A stretch of 64,000 nt of DNA from Eubacterium sp. (GTDB lineage Bacteria > Bacillota > Clostridia > Lachnospirales > Lachnospiraceae): contig JAFUVQ010000023.1 in NCBI GenBank assembly GCA_017477505.1, positions 1-64,000 on the forward strand. The letters are read 5' to 3'. Position numbers and translations under genes: made by a program. Below are positions 8,924 to 17,852 of this stretch, in pieces; positions within the stretch are counted from its first letter, which is position 1, and every line of letters begins with the position of its first letter. Below the pieces are notes generated by a model. That model was not told where the DNA came from, ran no database searches, and saw nothing but the letters and a program-made list of their open reading frames with translations.

Positions 8924-8997
8924 CCGTTCGATTCCCTTTAGCCACATAAAAAAAGAACGCTTCATGCGTTCTTTTTTTAGTGGAGCTGGCGGGAATC
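8924..8997. repeat. 74-bp direct repeat, copy 2 (overlaps true tmRNA 3' end)
   Basis: Second copy of the 74-bp unit. Its right end is the genuine 3' end of tmRNA (8981-8997), and its hairpin is the tmRNA terminator. The plus-strand GTTCGATTCCC segment mirrors the tmRNA T arm, so the region around the terminator is also an imperfect long palindrome. Confidence 0.9.
8948..8978. terminator. Bidirectional terminator at the tmRNA 3' end
   Basis: A 13-bp stem, A7GAACGC with GCGTTCT7, encloses a 5-nt loop (8961-8965). On the minus strand it begins 2 nt after the tmRNA discriminator base and ends in a T7 run; it works in both directions. The same hairpin occurs in the duplicated copy at 8786-8816. 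Confidence 0.85.
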
Positions 8998-9323
8998 GAA
9001 CCCGCGTCCAAAAACTCTTCCATTACGGTGTCTCCTATCGCAGTCAGTGGTCAGGATTCCCGACGGTGTAAGTCCCCTGACAAACTTACAAGGCCGGTAG
9101 CTTCATAAATCCATCTCTGCCTCAAAGCTTTGACAGAGCAGTTCTCCACCTGTTCGATGCCAGTTCCAAAAGCAGTGGACGACTTAAGGACTGACAGCTG
9201 CCCTTAGGCAGCGAATGCTAAACTTTTATCTTCAGCGTTTATTTTTTTCCATGTTTTAACGTGGTCACGGTCCACGGATAGCTGCCGAAATTTCTGAATC
9301 CCTGTCGAAACCAGTACAACCCC
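8981..9323 (-). ncRNA. ssrA: Transfer-messenger RNA (tmRNA, SsrA)
   Basis: The minus strand begins GGGGUUGUACUGGUUUCGAC, the conserved tmRNA 5' end. It ends with the T arm GGGTTCGATTCCC and the acceptor strand CAGCUCC plus discriminator A. The 7-bp acceptor stem GGGGUUG/CAGCUCC forms with two G-U pairs. CCA is not encoded (CCAC-TAA follows). An internal frame ends GCT GAA GAT AAA AGT TTA GCA TTC GCT GCC TAA, giving a tag that finishes AEDKSLAFAA; the exact resume codon was not fixed. tmRNA with SmpB releases ribosomes stalled on broken mRNA and tags the product for proteolysis. Confidence 0.95.
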
Positions 9324-9359
9324 TTATGGAGTTAATGGTCTGCTACAGTTATTGTAGCT

Positions 9360-9707
9360 TTATTCTGCGGTATCTGTCTCTGTGGCGTCTGTATTTGATG
9401 CGTCTGTATTTGATGCGTCTGTATTTGATGCTTCATCTACAGAGAATCCTTGGAAGAAATCAGAGTAGTTACCAACGAAATACTTATCAAACCAGGAATC
9501 AAGATCAGTAGTCTTTACAGTTGCATTTTTCTTGATCTCATCCAAATGTTTAGCGTATGCAAACTTACCTACAGGTACGCCGATAGCAGCACCGGCAACA
9601 AGACAGGCTATGCATATTCCTATAGCCTTCTTGACTCTGTTCATTTTAATAGTCTTGGATCTGTTCTTTTTTTCTTCTTTATACTTATCAACTTTTGCCT
9701 GACTCAT
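9360..9707 (-). CDS. Small single-pass membrane protein with Asn-Thr-Asp-Ala-Ser tail
   Basis: A 115-residue protein of unknown function. A basic N terminus (about residues 1-28) precedes one membrane segment (IGICIACLVAGAAIG). An outside region contains DLDSWFDKYF, and the tail holds three copies of ASNTD encoded by three identical 15-bp units near 9388-9432. ATG 9707 is chosen because GAGGTG lies 6 nt upstream; the GTG at 9716 overlaps that site. It has its own promoter and ends 37 nt before the tmRNA 5' end on the same strand, so read-through into tmRNA is possible. Nothing identifies a partner. Confidence 0.7.
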   Translation of the reverse strand: MSQAKVDKYKEEKKNRSKTIKMNRVKKAIGICIACLVAGAAIGVPVGKFAYAKHLDEIKKNATVKTTDLDSWFDKYFVGNYSDFFQGFSVDEASNTDASNTDASNTDATETDTAE

Positions 9708-9738
9708 TACAATCACCTCTTATGTTATAACCTTTGAT

Positions 9739-9767
9739 ATTTTAATGCATAAGCAGGAATAATACAA
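9739..9767 (-). promoter_or_regulatory. Promoter of the small membrane protein gene
   Basis: On the minus strand, TTGTAT (9762-9767), a 17-nt spacer and TAAAAT (9739-9744) lie about 30 nt upstream of the ATG at 9707. Confidence 0.55.
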
Positions 9768-9866
9768 GGTTTTTTTAACTTCTATGCCTAAAAAGTATTT
9801 GATCAGACTTCCGTAACCTGCAGAATAAGAAGGAAGAAATTAAACTTAATAAGTAAAAATTTGCCA

Positions 9867-9894
9867 TTGAAACTATAAAAAAATGTGTTATAAT
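9867..9894 (+). promoter_or_regulatory. Promoter of the DivIVA-like gene
   Basis: TTGAAA (9867-9872), a 16-nt spacer and a perfect TATAAT (9889-9894) lie 36 nt before the start codon. Confidence 0.75.
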
Positions 9895-9930
9895 ATTCTT
9901 TGAATTTAATGTTTGGAGGGATACGGACGC

Positions 9931-10356
9931 ATGTATAAGCCTAGTGATATTAAGAATCAGACTTTCAAAAAAGGACTTTTTGGCTATAACAAAGCTGAGG
10001 TTGAGACATTCGTAGATACAGTGTATCGTGCATACGAAGGTGTATTTAATGAGAATGAAACTCTTAAAGCTGATAAGCAGAGATTAGAGAAGGAAATGTC
10101 TGATCTCAGGATTAAGCTTTTCGAGTATGAATCCGGTGCAAAAGATGCGGGTTCAGATGATTCATCAGATGGTGCGGATGAGAAGGTTTCTGCTACATCA
10201 AAGTTCTTCCAGAAGAATGATGATAATGCTGCAAATGCAGTTGGTGGCGATGATGATGAAGTTTTTGTCGGAGAGATTGAAGACAACAGGAAACCTGACA
10301 GAGTCATGATTGGTGATGGCGAAGAGGAAGGCGAGGGCGACTTCGAATTCTTATAA
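9931..10356 (+). CDS. DivIVA-domain protein
   Basis: 141 residues. The first 60 match the DivIVA/GpsB membrane-targeting and coiled-coil start (KNQTFKKGLFGYNKAEVETFVDTV, then a predicted coiled coil through KQRLEKEMSDLRIKL). The rest is very acidic and low in complexity (DDSSDGADE, GDDDEV, GDGEEEGEGD) and ends in DFEFL. DivIVA-like proteins sit at division sites or poles and recruit cell-wall or division factors. ATG 9931 follows GGAGGG at 10 nt; a TTG at 9913 overlaps that site. The gene stands alone, with its own promoter and terminator. Confidence 0.85.
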   Translation: MYKPSDIKNQTFKKGLFGYNKAEVETFVDTVYRAYEGVFNENETLKADKQRLEKEMSDLRIKLFEYESGAKDAGSDDSSDGADEKVSATSKFFQKNDDNAANAVGGDDDEVFVGEIEDNRKPDRVMIGDGEEEGEGDFEFL

Positions 10357-10368
10357 GAGATTAATCTT

Positions 10369-10400
10369 AAGGGTGCTGCTTAGTTGTAGCACCCTTATTT
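10369..10400 (+). terminator. Terminator after the DivIVA-like gene
   Basis: A 9-bp stem AAGGGTGCT/AGCACCCTT (10369-10377 with 10388-10396) with a 10-nt loop is followed by ATTTATT, a broken T run. Confidence 0.65.
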
Positions 10401-10401
10401 A

Positions 10402-10447
10402 TTGTATGACAGGAAACTGTGTTTCCTATTATACAAAACCCTCCGGA
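10402..10447. repeat. Palindromic intergenic repeat, copy 1
   Basis: TTGTAT..AGGAAAC pairs with GTTTCCT..ATACAA (10402-10417 with 10421-10436), giving 16 paired positions with one mismatch, one G-U and a TGT loop; AAACCCTCCGG follows. A related palindrome with the same AGGAA core, GTTT and trailing ACATAACCCT is at 48339-48377. The two look like copies of a small dispersed palindromic element. Confidence 0.65.
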
Positions 10448-10479
10448 CTTAGTTAGATTATTCATTTGAAAGGACAGTA

Positions 10480-11082
10480 ATGATCTCATATATTAAGGGA
10501 ATAATAACTGATAAGACTGAAGATGGCGTGGTTATCGAGACGGGCGGTATCGGCTTTGGTGTTAATGCGTCTGTCAATACTGTTGCGTCGCTTCCTTCAG
10601 TCGGTGACGAAGCCATCGTTTATACATTTATGAATGTCAAGGAAGATGACATATCACTGTATGGCTTCAGTCAAAAAACAGATATAGATATTTTTAAGAA
10701 GCTTATCTCTGTTTCGGGCATAGGACCGAAGGGAGCCCTTTCCATAATGTCATCTCTTTCCACCGATGACCTTATTACAGCGATAATGGCCGGAGACGTT
10801 AAGGCTATATCTGCCGCGAACGGTATTGGAAAGAAGACTGCGGAGAGAGTGATACTTGAATTAAAGGATAAGATCGATCTGGAAGAATTATATACTTCTT
10901 CTGCAAATGCGCCTTCGGCTAAACTCAGCATGGAAGATCAGAACATCAAGGATACAATACTGGCGCTTACTGCACTGGGTATATCGGCTTCCGATGCGGC
11001 AAGGGCGGTGAAGGCAGTCCCTGATGCAGGAGAAATGACCGCAGAGCAGTTACTTAAAGCTTCTTTGAAGAATGTGTATTAA
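10480..11082 (+). CDS. ruvA: Holliday junction branch-migration protein RuvA
   Basis: A 200-residue protein with the N-terminal OB fold (MISYIKGIITDKTEDGVVIE), the central helix-hairpin-helix pair (VSGIGPKGALSIMS and AANGIGKKTAERVILELKDK) and the C-terminal domain III that contacts RuvB. RuvA binds four-way junctions and loads RuvB. AAGGA (10470-10474) precedes the ATG. ruvB follows after 62 nt, so the two form an operon as usual. The dispersed palindrome lies just upstream. No LexA-like box was seen near the start. Confidence 0.96.
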   Translation: MISYIKGIITDKTEDGVVIETGGIGFGVNASVNTVASLPSVGDEAIVYTFMNVKEDDISLYGFSQKTDIDIFKKLISVSGIGPKGALSIMSSLSTDDLITAIMAGDVKAISAANGIGKKTAERVILELKDKIDLEELYTSSANAPSAKLSMEDQNIKDTILALTALGISASDAARAVKAVPDAGEMTAEQLLKASLKNVY

Positions 11083-11144
11083 TAGAATAAACGGTTTATC
11101 CGGCTTTATGAATATTACGTTCTTAAGCATAAAGGATATTTGAA

Positions 11145-12146
11145 ATGAAAAGAATTATAAACACGGACGTGGCACCCGGTGAGGAGAAGCTTGAGGCAAG
11201 CCTCCGTCCAAGATCTTTAAATCAATATATAGGTCAGGAAAGAGTCAAGAATAATCTTAAGATATTTATTGAAGCTGCGAAGAAACGACACGAAAACCTT
11301 GATCACCTCCTGCTGTATGGTCCTCCGGGGCTCGGAAAGACAACACTTGCAGGAATCGTGGCTGAGGAGATGGGTGTTAATATCAAGATAACTTCAGGCC
11401 CTGCAATTGAGAAACCGGGTGAACTGGCAGCTATTCTGAATAATCTTTCCGAAAATGATGTGCTTTTTATAGATGAGATCCATAGACTCAACAAGCAGGT
11501 TGAAGAGGTGCTTTATCCTGCCATGGAGGATTTTGCCATAGATATAATCATGGGTAAAGGTCAGGGAGCCAGATCCATAAGGCTTGACCTTCCTCACTTT
11601 ACTCTTATCGGAGCTACCACAAGAGCCGGAATGCTTTCAGCACCACTCAGGGACCGTTTCGGAGTGGTCGACAGACTGGAATTCTATAATGTGGGTGAAC
11701 TGATGCAGATAATCATGAGATCGGCCGGGGTGCTGGGAATCAGTATTGAAGATGAAGGAGCGTTTGAGATAGCAAGACGTTCAAGAGGTACCCCGAGACT
11801 TGCAAACCGTCTTCTGAAAAGGGTCAGAGATTTTGCAGAGGTTGAACATCAGGGCAAGATTGATTATAATGTAGCCACTAAGGCACTTGACAGACTTAAT
11901 GTTGACGGTGCGGGACTGGATGAAACCGACCGGAATATCATTTATACTATTATAGAGAGATTTGGAGGCGGACCTGTAGGACTTGACAATCTGGCGGCTT
12001 CCATAGGTGAAGATCCCGGAACTATAGAAGACGTATATGAGCCATATCTTGTCAAGAATGGCTTCATATCCAGGACTCCTAAGGGGAGGGTTGTTACAGA
12101 CCTTACCTACAGGCATTTCGGATTAGAAAAGAAGGAAGAAGATTAA
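11145..12146 (+). CDS. ruvB: Holliday junction DNA helicase RuvB
   Basis: A 333-residue AAA+ ATPase with [16 protein letters not shown], Walker [10 protein letters not shown] (about residues 62-70), Walker B DEIHRL, sensor 1 GATTRAG and the arginine-finger region [10 protein letters not shown]-terminal winged helix carries [17 protein letters not shown] and ends [17 protein letters not shown]. It drives branch migration with RuvA. It is followed by zapA after 13 nt, so transcription probably continues from recombination into cell-division genes. Confidence 0.97.
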   Translation: MKRIINTDVAPGEEKLEASLRPRSLNQYIGQERVKNNLKIFIEAAKKRHENLDHLLLYGPPGLGKTTLAGIVAEEMGVNIKITSGPAIEKPGELAAILNNLSENDVLFIDEIHRLNKQVEEVLYPAMEDFAIDIIMGKGQGARSIRLDLPHFTLIGATTRAGMLSAPLRDRFGVVDRLEFYNVGELMQIIMRSAGVLGISIEDEGAFEIARRSRGTPRLANRLLKRVRDFAEVEHQGKIDYNVATKALDRLNVDGAGLDETDRNIIYTIIERFGGGPVGLDNLAASIGEDPGTIEDVYEPYLVKNGFISRTPKGRVVTDLTYRHFGLEKKEED

Positions 12147-12159
12147 GAAGGAGCTTATT

Positions 12160-12561
12160 ATGGCACAGAAGACAGATATATCAGTTGTTATTAATGGAAA
12201 GGTTTATACTCTCAGCGGTTTTGAGGGTGAGGAATATCTTCAGAATATCGCTTCATACATCAACGGAAAGATATCTGAATGCAGGACTTCGGAAACTTAC
12301 AGAAGGATGAATTCCGAATACCAGGGAATGCTTCTTTCCATCAATATAGCAGATGATTATTTCAAGGCCAAGACAAGAGCTGACCAGGTGGCAAGAGATG
12401 ATTCCGAGAAGGAACAGCAGCTCTATGATCTCCGTCATGAAGTTATCGAATCACAGATAAAGCATGAAGCAGCTCTTAAGCTCGTTGAGGAATATAAAGA
12501 GCAGGTTAATCAGCTGCAGAAGAGAATTGTACAGTTAGAAGCTGAAAAGGAAAGAAAGTAA
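12160..12561 (+). CDS. zapA: Cell division protein ZapA
   Basis: 133 residues. The N-terminal globular part (ISVVINGKVYTLSGFEGEEYLQNIASYINGKI) is typical of ZapA, followed by a long C-terminal coiled coil from about residue 60 (KTRADQVARDDSEKEQQ through KRIVQLEAEKERK). ZapA tetramers bundle FtsZ filaments at mid-cell. AAGGAG precedes the ATG. It overlaps neither neighbour but sits 1 nt before the U32 peptidase gene. The Lachnospiraceae version is longer than the B. subtilis protein because of the extended coil. Confidence 0.88.
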   Translation: MAQKTDISVVINGKVYTLSGFEGEEYLQNIASYINGKISECRTSETYRRMNSEYQGMLLSINIADDYFKAKTRADQVARDDSEKEQQLYDLRHEVIESQIKHEAALKLVEEYKEQVNQLQKRIVQLEAEKERK

Positions 12562-12562
12562 T

Positions 12563-14863
12563 ATGCCTAAGACACCTGAAATTCTTGCCCCATGCGGGTC
12601 TATAGATACATTTTATGCAGCCGTAAATGCAGGCTGTGATGCCGTGTATCTTTCAGGAAAACAGTTTGGAGCCAGAGCTTATGCTGCGAATTTTTCATCC
12701 GAAGAAATTCTGCAGGCGCTGGACTTTGCTCATGTTTACGGTGTAAAGGTATATCTCACCATAAATACATTATACAAAAATGAAGAGATAGGAGAGCTTG
12801 TGGCTTTCCTTAAGCCCCTGTATCTTGAAGGACTTGACGCAGTCATAGTTCAGGATATGGGTGCTTTTTATGTTGTGAAGCATGAGTTTCCCGGCCTTCC
12901 TATACATGCCAGTACACAGATGAATATCTGTTCCCATATAGGCGCCGGAATGATGAAAAAATTTGGAGCCACCAGAGTTGTTCCGGCGCGTGAGCTGACG
13001 CTTCCGGAAATCAGGCTTATAAAGCAGAATGTTGATATAGAGGTAGAATGTTTCGTTCACGGTGCTATGTGTTTCTGTTACAGCGGACGCTGTCTTATGA
13101 GCAGCTTTGAAGGCGGAAGAAGCGGGAACAGGGGACGCTGTGCCCAGCCATGCCGTCTGAAATATGATGCGGGCTACGCCATGTCCATGAAGGATATGTG
13201 TACTATAACCGATGTTCCCGAACTGATGGACGCAGGCATAGATTCCTTCAAGATTGAAGGAAGAATGAAAAATGAATATTATGTTGCTTCTGCTGTAGAT
13301 GCTTATAAGACTATAGCTTCTGATTATGCAGCCGGCTGTTTTAGTATGGACAAGGCTCTTAAATATAAGAAACGGCTTATGGATATATTTAACAGAGGCG
13401 GTTTCAGCGGCGGATATTATAAATGCCATGACGGTATGTCGATGATAGACCTTAACTTTCCGGGCAGGGCTGGAGTTCATGTGGCGGATATAGTTTCTGT
13501 GGGTAAGGGAACTATAGATATCAAGGCTGTTGATGATATACATAAAGGCGATGATATGGAGATACGGGGCAGCTCCGTGGTGAAGATCACTTCGGGTCTG
13601 GATATTTCCGCGGGAAAAAGAACATCCCTGAATGCGCCCAGGACGAAACAGCTAAAGACGGGTGACCGGATATACAGGACCAGATTTGCATCACTTCAGG
13701 ATGATATTAAGAAAAATATTATAGATAAGAAGCGGAAGATTCCGGTCAGGGCATTCCTGGAGGCTTATACCGGTGACAGGATGAAACTGACATTCACCGA
13801 CGGGGAAAACTTTGTCACAGCTCGGTCGGATTCAGTACTTGAACCGAGTCAAAAAGGAACTACGGAAGTGTCCATACTTGAGGAAAAAGTAGGGAAGCTT
13901 GGAAACACCCCATTTGTCCTTGAAAGTATGGAATGTGATATTAAAGGTGAACCCTTTATAAGCATGGGGATACTCACAGAGCTTAAGAGAAACGCCGCCG
14001 GGAAACTTGAATCGGAGATTATTCAAGGTTATAAGCGTACCGAAGCCGGAGCTGAAGTGAATCGTACCGATAATGAGAGTGCGATTAAAATTGATGGAGA
14101 GAATATTCTTAGTGTTATCGTAGAGGAGCCGGCTCAGTTAAAAAGTGTTATAAGCAGCGGGGTTGATATTCTTAGAATTATACTCGATCATTCTTTTATT
14201 AACGGTGATTACATAAATGAACTGAGAGAGCAAAGTCATTCTCTTATATATCTTGCAACTCCGTATATTTCCAGATGCGATGACGATTCATTTGAAAAAT
14301 ATATAGTGCAGCTGAAAGAACTCTGCAGTAAGAGGCTCATAGACGGAATATATATCCGTAATCACGATGCCCTTGCGGCTGTCGCGGAGTTTATAAAAAA
14401 TGAGGAATTCACGGGTATTAAACTGATTCTTGCCCCGTCTCTTTATATCTATAATGATAAAGCGCTATTAATGTATGAGAATATACTTAAATCTGATGTT
14501 CAGTTTGTATTTTCGGAGGAACTGAATAAAGAAAGATTAAGGGAACTGAAACCATATAAAGAAGGGAAAGGCATTCTCAGGATTTACGGACGCACGGTTC
14601 TTATGCTTTCCGCAAATGATATTAAAGGAAATATTAAAGAAGACTTTATAAAGAAGGATTCTGAAATGTGCTACAATATGCTTCTGGATGGAAGGGCTGT
14701 GGATATATGGCCGTCCGACAGAGGTGAAGATTTTAATGATTTACTGATTCATTTTACAAATGAAACCGAAGGTGAAGCGGCTGATGTACTTAAACGTTTC
14801 AGCGAAGGACGCGGACTTACCGGAAGGCATTACACAGGACATTTTGATGGAGATGTTATATGA
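12563..14863 (+). CDS. U32 peptidase family protein (RlhA/TrhP-like RNA hydroxylation factor)
   Basis: 766 residues. The N-terminal 330 form the U32 domain, with EILAPCGSIDTFYAAVNAGCDAVYL and the signature VECFVHGAMCFCYSGRCLMS, followed by NRGRCAQPCR. The clustered cysteines fit the proposed iron-sulfur site. The middle part resembles DUF3656 and suggests an RlhA-like member. Several U32 proteins have been shown to be prephenate-dependent rRNA or tRNA hydroxylation enzymes rather than peptidases. The C-terminal 250 residues (from about 510) look like a second, degenerate barrel. It lies in the ruvB-zapA operon; the downstream SEDS gene overlaps its stop by 4 nt. Confidence 0.85.
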   Translation: MPKTPEILAPCGSIDTFYAAVNAGCDAVYLSGKQFGARAYAANFSSEEILQALDFAHVYGVKVYLTINTLYKNEEIGELVAFLKPLYLEGLDAVIVQDMGAFYVVKHEFPGLPIHASTQMNICSHIGAGMMKKFGATRVVPARELTLPEIRLIKQNVDIEVECFVHGAMCFCYSGRCLMSSFEGGRSGNRGRCAQPCRLKYDAGYAMSMKDMCTITDVPELMDAGIDSFKIEGRMKNEYYVASAVDAYKTIASDYAAGCFSMDKALKYKKRLMDIFNRGGFSGGYYKCHDGMSMIDLNFPGRAGVHVADIVSVGKGTIDIKAVDDIHKGDDMEIRGSSVVKITSGLDISAGKRTSLNAPRTKQLKTGDRIYRTRFASLQDDIKKNIIDKKRKIPVRAFLEAYTGDRMKLTFTDGENFVTARSDSVLEPSQKGTTEVSILEEKVGKLGNTPFVLESMECDIKGEPFISMGILTELKRNAAGKLESEIIQGYKRTEAGAEVNRTDNESAIKIDGENILSVIVEEPAQLKSVISSGVDILRIILDHSFINGDYINELREQSHSLIYLATPYISRCDDDSFEKYIVQLKELCSKRLIDGIYIRNHDALAAVAEFIKNEEFTGIKLILAPSLYIYNDKALLMYENILKSDVQFVFSEELNKERLRELKPYKEGKGILRIYGRTVLMLSANDIKGNIKEDFIKKDSEMCYNMLLDGRAVDIWPSDRGEDFNDLLIHFTNETEGEAADVLKRFSEGRGLTGRHYTGHFDGDVI

Positions 14864-16251
14864 TCAGGATTTTTTCCGAATTATCTAAATATATAATACT
14901 TATCCTGATAGCTCTTTATACACTCAAGTGCTTTGTTTATCTTACCGCAAAGAGTGATCTGAAGAGAAGGAATATCATGATCAGTCAGATTATTTACATG
15001 TTTTTCATACATGCGATCTGCTATGCGAATCTTTTCATACTGGAAAGAGATGTAAAGATTCTGGTTCTGTATCTGGCGGAACTTTGTGTAGCTGTGCTGT
15101 ATGAAATATTCATGTACAAGCTTTATAAGCATGCTTCGAAACTTCTGACAAATAATATGCTGTTCCTGATGAATATAGGCTATATAGTTCTTACCAGGCT
15201 GAATTATGATAAAGCCCTGAGGCAGTTCATACTGGGCTCCATAGGACTTTTCCTGATGCTTCTTGTTCCGTTTGTTCTCGGAAAGATAAAGAAGCTGAGG
15301 AACCTTTATATATTATATGCGGTCTTTGGAATTCTGTTTCTTCTTACGGTTTTCATACCGGGACTCGGAATTACACTTAACGGAGCAAGTAACTGGATAA
15401 AGATTGCGGGACTTACCATACAGCCTATGGAATTTGTTAAGATTCTTTTCCTGTTCTTTGTTGCAGGCGGAATCCTTAAAGCTGAAAGGCTCAGGGACTT
15501 TTTCATAAATGCATGTATTTCCGCATTATTCATGGTGATACTTGTACTTGAAAATGATTTCGGCGCCGTGCTGATATTCTATATCTGTTATATCATGATG
15601 GTTTATCTTGCAACAGGAAGACCTATCTTCGTTATACTTGGCTTAGGACTTTTGGTGCTTGGTGTTGCCGGAGGTTACGTTCTCTTCAAGGATACACTCT
15701 TTAAGCATATCATGGTCAGAGTGCAGGCATGGCAGGATCCTTTCATGTACAGGGAGACAGGCGGTTATCAGGTTTCCGAGGCTCTGTTCGCCATAGGTAC
15801 GGGAGGGTTCGTCGGTACCGGACTGGGACGTGGAATGCCGAATCTGGTTCCGGTTGTAACTTCGGACTTTATATTTGCGGCTATATGTGAGGAACTTGGA
15901 GCAATCTTTGGACTTGCAGTGATACTCATATATCTCAGTATTTTCATTTCAATTCAGAATATTGCGATGAAATGCAAAGATACATTCTATAAATACTTAA
16001 CTTATGGAATCGGAATCTGTATAGTATTTCAGGTGTTCCTGAATATAGGCGGTGTCACGAAATTCATACCGTCTACCGGAATCACGCTGCCACTGATAAG
16101 CAGTGGTGTTTCGAGTCTGTACAGTACACTTATACTGATGTCGATCATTCAGTATGTATTTACTCTTGTCAGCAAAGAGGGAGCAAGATATGAGAAAGAA
16201 AGAGAAAGGGCAGAGAGAAGGGAAAGAGAATTACTCGAAGGAGAGGCTTGA
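14860..16251 (+). CDS. SEDS-family peptidoglycan glycosyltransferase (FtsW/RodA/SpoVE-like)
   Basis: A 463-residue polytopic membrane protein. SEDS signatures are present: NGASNWIKIAG, ENDFGAVLIF (the catalytic Asp region), GGYQVSEALFAIGTGGFVGTGLGRG, VTSDFIFAAICEELG and STGITLPLISSGVSS. About 130 N-terminal residues with several extra hydrophobic segments precede the usual SEDS start, which makes the protein longer than FtsW (about 400). SEDS proteins polymerise lipid II together with a class B PBP, and that partner follows directly with a 62-nt overlap. Whether it serves division, elongation or sporulation cannot be told. Confidence 0.9.
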   Translation: MIRIFSELSKYIILILIALYTLKCFVYLTAKSDLKRRNIMISQIIYMFFIHAICYANLFILERDVKILVLYLAELCVAVLYEIFMYKLYKHASKLLTNNMLFLMNIGYIVLTRLNYDKALRQFILGSIGLFLMLLVPFVLGKIKKLRNLYILYAVFGILFLLTVFIPGLGITLNGASNWIKIAGLTIQPMEFVKILFLFFVAGGILKAERLRDFFINACISALFMVILVLENDFGAVLIFYICYIMMVYLATGRPIFVILGLGLLVLGVAGGYVLFKDTLFKHIMVRVQAWQDPFMYRETGGYQVSEALFAIGTGGFVGTGLGRGMPNLVPVVTSDFIFAAICEELGAIFGLAVILIYLSIFISIQNIAMKCKDTFYKYLTYGIGICIVFQVFLNIGGVTKFIPSTGITLPLISSGVSSLYSTLILMSIIQYVFTLVSKEGARYEKERERAERRERELLEGEA

Positions 16252-17701
16252 TTTCTTCGAACGCGATAAGGAAGAGAGGAAGCGTAACAGGCTTAAGAAC
16301 CGGCCTATCATTCTTATGACCTATATTACTGCCGCACTTTTCCTGTCTCTATTCATTTATATAATATATTACGTATATCATGATGCGGATAAGATCATAG
16401 CCAATTCAAGCAACAAGAGGCAGGATGCTTATGCGAGAGATATAACCAGAGGAGATATTGTATCAAGTGACGGTGTGGTTATAGCAACCACCACTAAGGA
16501 TGCAGAGGGAAATGAAAAGAGAGAATATCCTTACAATAATCTTTTCTGTCACGCTGTGGGTTATAATTCTTACGGCAGGAGCGGCGTTGAGCTTTCGATG
16601 AATTTCTATATGCTGAGATCGCATAAGAATATTTTTTCAAAGGTTAAAAATGATCTTATTGGTGAGAAGAATCAGGGAGACAGGGTTATAACCACTCTTG
16701 ATTACAGACTTCAGAAAGCTGCAGGGGATGCCATAGGCAATAATAAGGGCGCAGCGGTGGTTATCGAACCTTCAACCGGTCGTGTGCTCGCTATGTATTC
16801 GAGCCCCGGCTTTGATCCTAATGATATAGACAATGTCTGGGAGCATATTCATACAGATGAGGGACGGGAGAGTACTATAATGCTGAACCGTGCTACTCAG
16901 GGCTTATATGCACCCGGCTCTACATTTAAACCGCTTACTCTTCTTGAATATATAAGAGAGAATCCGGATACCTGCGGGGAGTATTCTTATAACTGCCAGA
17001 GCAGTGATAAGTTTAACAGCGTAACGATTCACTGTGCCCACGGAAGTTATCATGGAAATGTGGATCTGGAGCATTCACTCGCTTATTCCTGTAATACCAG
17101 CTTTTCAAATATGGGTATTACTTTGGATAAAGGAAAGCTTCGTACTCTTGCAGAAGATATGATGTACAACGAACCGCTTCCGTACAGTTTTCCGTATAAC
17201 CGCTCTTCATTTGTCTTAAAAGCTGAAAGCGCGGATTATGAGGTTCCTCAGACTGTTATCGGACAGGGTGATACGAGAATTACACCTCTCCATAATGCCC
17301 TTATCATGTCGGGAATAGCTAACGGCGGACTTGTGATGAGACCTTATCTTGTGGACAGAGTTGAAAACTGTGACGGCGCTGTAATAAATACATTTTCCGG
17401 AAGTGCCTATAAGCAGATTATGACTCCGGCTGAAGCGGCGCTTCTTACGGATTATATGAAGTCAGTATGTGAATACGGAACTGCAGCGGATCAGTTTGCA
17501 TATACGAGCTACAGGGTGTCTGGAAAGACGGGTACAGCCGAATACGATGATGAGGGTAACTGCAATTCATGGTTTATCGGATTTTCCAACCCGGATGACC
17601 CTGATATAGTAGTAAGTGTAATTGTTGAGGACTATAATACCAATTATATCTCCGGTTCATATGTAGCCAGAAGAATATTTGATACATATTACACTCAGTA
17701 A
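16190..17701 (+). CDS. Class B penicillin-binding protein (SEDS partner transpeptidase)
   Basis: 503 residues from ATG 16190, preceded by AGAGGGA at 7 nt. The start lies 62 nt inside the SEDS gene, which implies translational coupling. A very basic cytoplasmic tail is followed by one membrane segment (about 47-65), then a short dimerisation-like region and the transpeptidase domain: STFK (S244, K247), SCN (S300, N302) and KTGT (K446-G448). It cross-links the glycan made by the neighbouring SEDS protein outside the membrane. At about 500 residues it resembles PbpA/FtsI-type proteins without PASTA domains. ATG 16154 is an unlikely upstream alternative. Confidence 0.93.
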   Translation: MRKKEKGQREGKENYSKERLDFFERDKEERKRNRLKNRPIILMTYITAALFLSLFIYIIYYVYHDADKIIANSSNKRQDAYARDITRGDIVSSDGVVIATTTKDAEGNEKREYPYNNLFCHAVGYNSYGRSGVELSMNFYMLRSHKNIFSKVKNDLIGEKNQGDRVITTLDYRLQKAAGDAIGNNKGAAVVIEPSTGRVLAMYSSPGFDPNDIDNVWEHIHTDEGRESTIMLNRATQGLYAPGSTFKPLTLLEYIRENPDTCGEYSYNCQSSDKFNSVTIHCAHGSYHGNVDLEHSLAYSCNTSFSNMGITLDKGKLRTLAEDMMYNEPLPYSFPYNRSSFVLKAESADYEVPQTVIGQGDTRITPLHNALIMSGIANGGLVMRPYLVDRVENCDGAVINTFSGSAYKQIMTPAEAALLTDYMKSVCEYGTAADQFAYTSYRVSGKTGTAEYDDEGNCNSWFIGFSNPDDPDIVVSVIVEDYNTNYISGSYVARRIFDTYYTQ

Positions 17702-17711
17702 AAGATAAAAT

Positions 17712-17749
17712 GGACGGATGTCAAAGCATAAAGATTTCCGTCCTTTTCT
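17712..17749 (+). terminator. Probable terminator after the PBP gene
   Basis: A 7-bp stem GGACGGA/TCCGTCC (17712-17718 with 17737-17743) with an 18-nt loop is followed by TTTTCTT. The long loop weakens the call. Confidence 0.5.
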
Positions 17750-17785
17750 TATGCAAAATGATACGGTCACGATTCCTATTTTATA

Positions 17786-17814
17786 TTGAAAAGGCGGTAT
17801 TTCATTGATATAAT
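17786..17814 (+). promoter_or_regulatory. Promoter of the Nudix-sortase pair
   Basis: TTGAAA (17786-17791), a 17-nt spacer and TATAAT (17809-17814) lie 39 nt upstream of the Nudix start codon. Confidence 0.75.
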
Positions 17815-17852
17815 AGTTTTAATTATGGGAAACGCACCGGAGGATATTGCAG

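Noticed and set aside
8748..9071. 107-codon open frame across the tmRNA duplication
   Set aside because: It repeats the same peptide because it reads the 74-bp duplication and runs into the tmRNA 3' end; no ribosome-binding site.
9360..9432. Three 15-bp repeats as a mobile or regulatory element
   Set aside because: They lie inside the coding tail of the small membrane protein and encode ASNTD in frame; a simple coding microsatellite.
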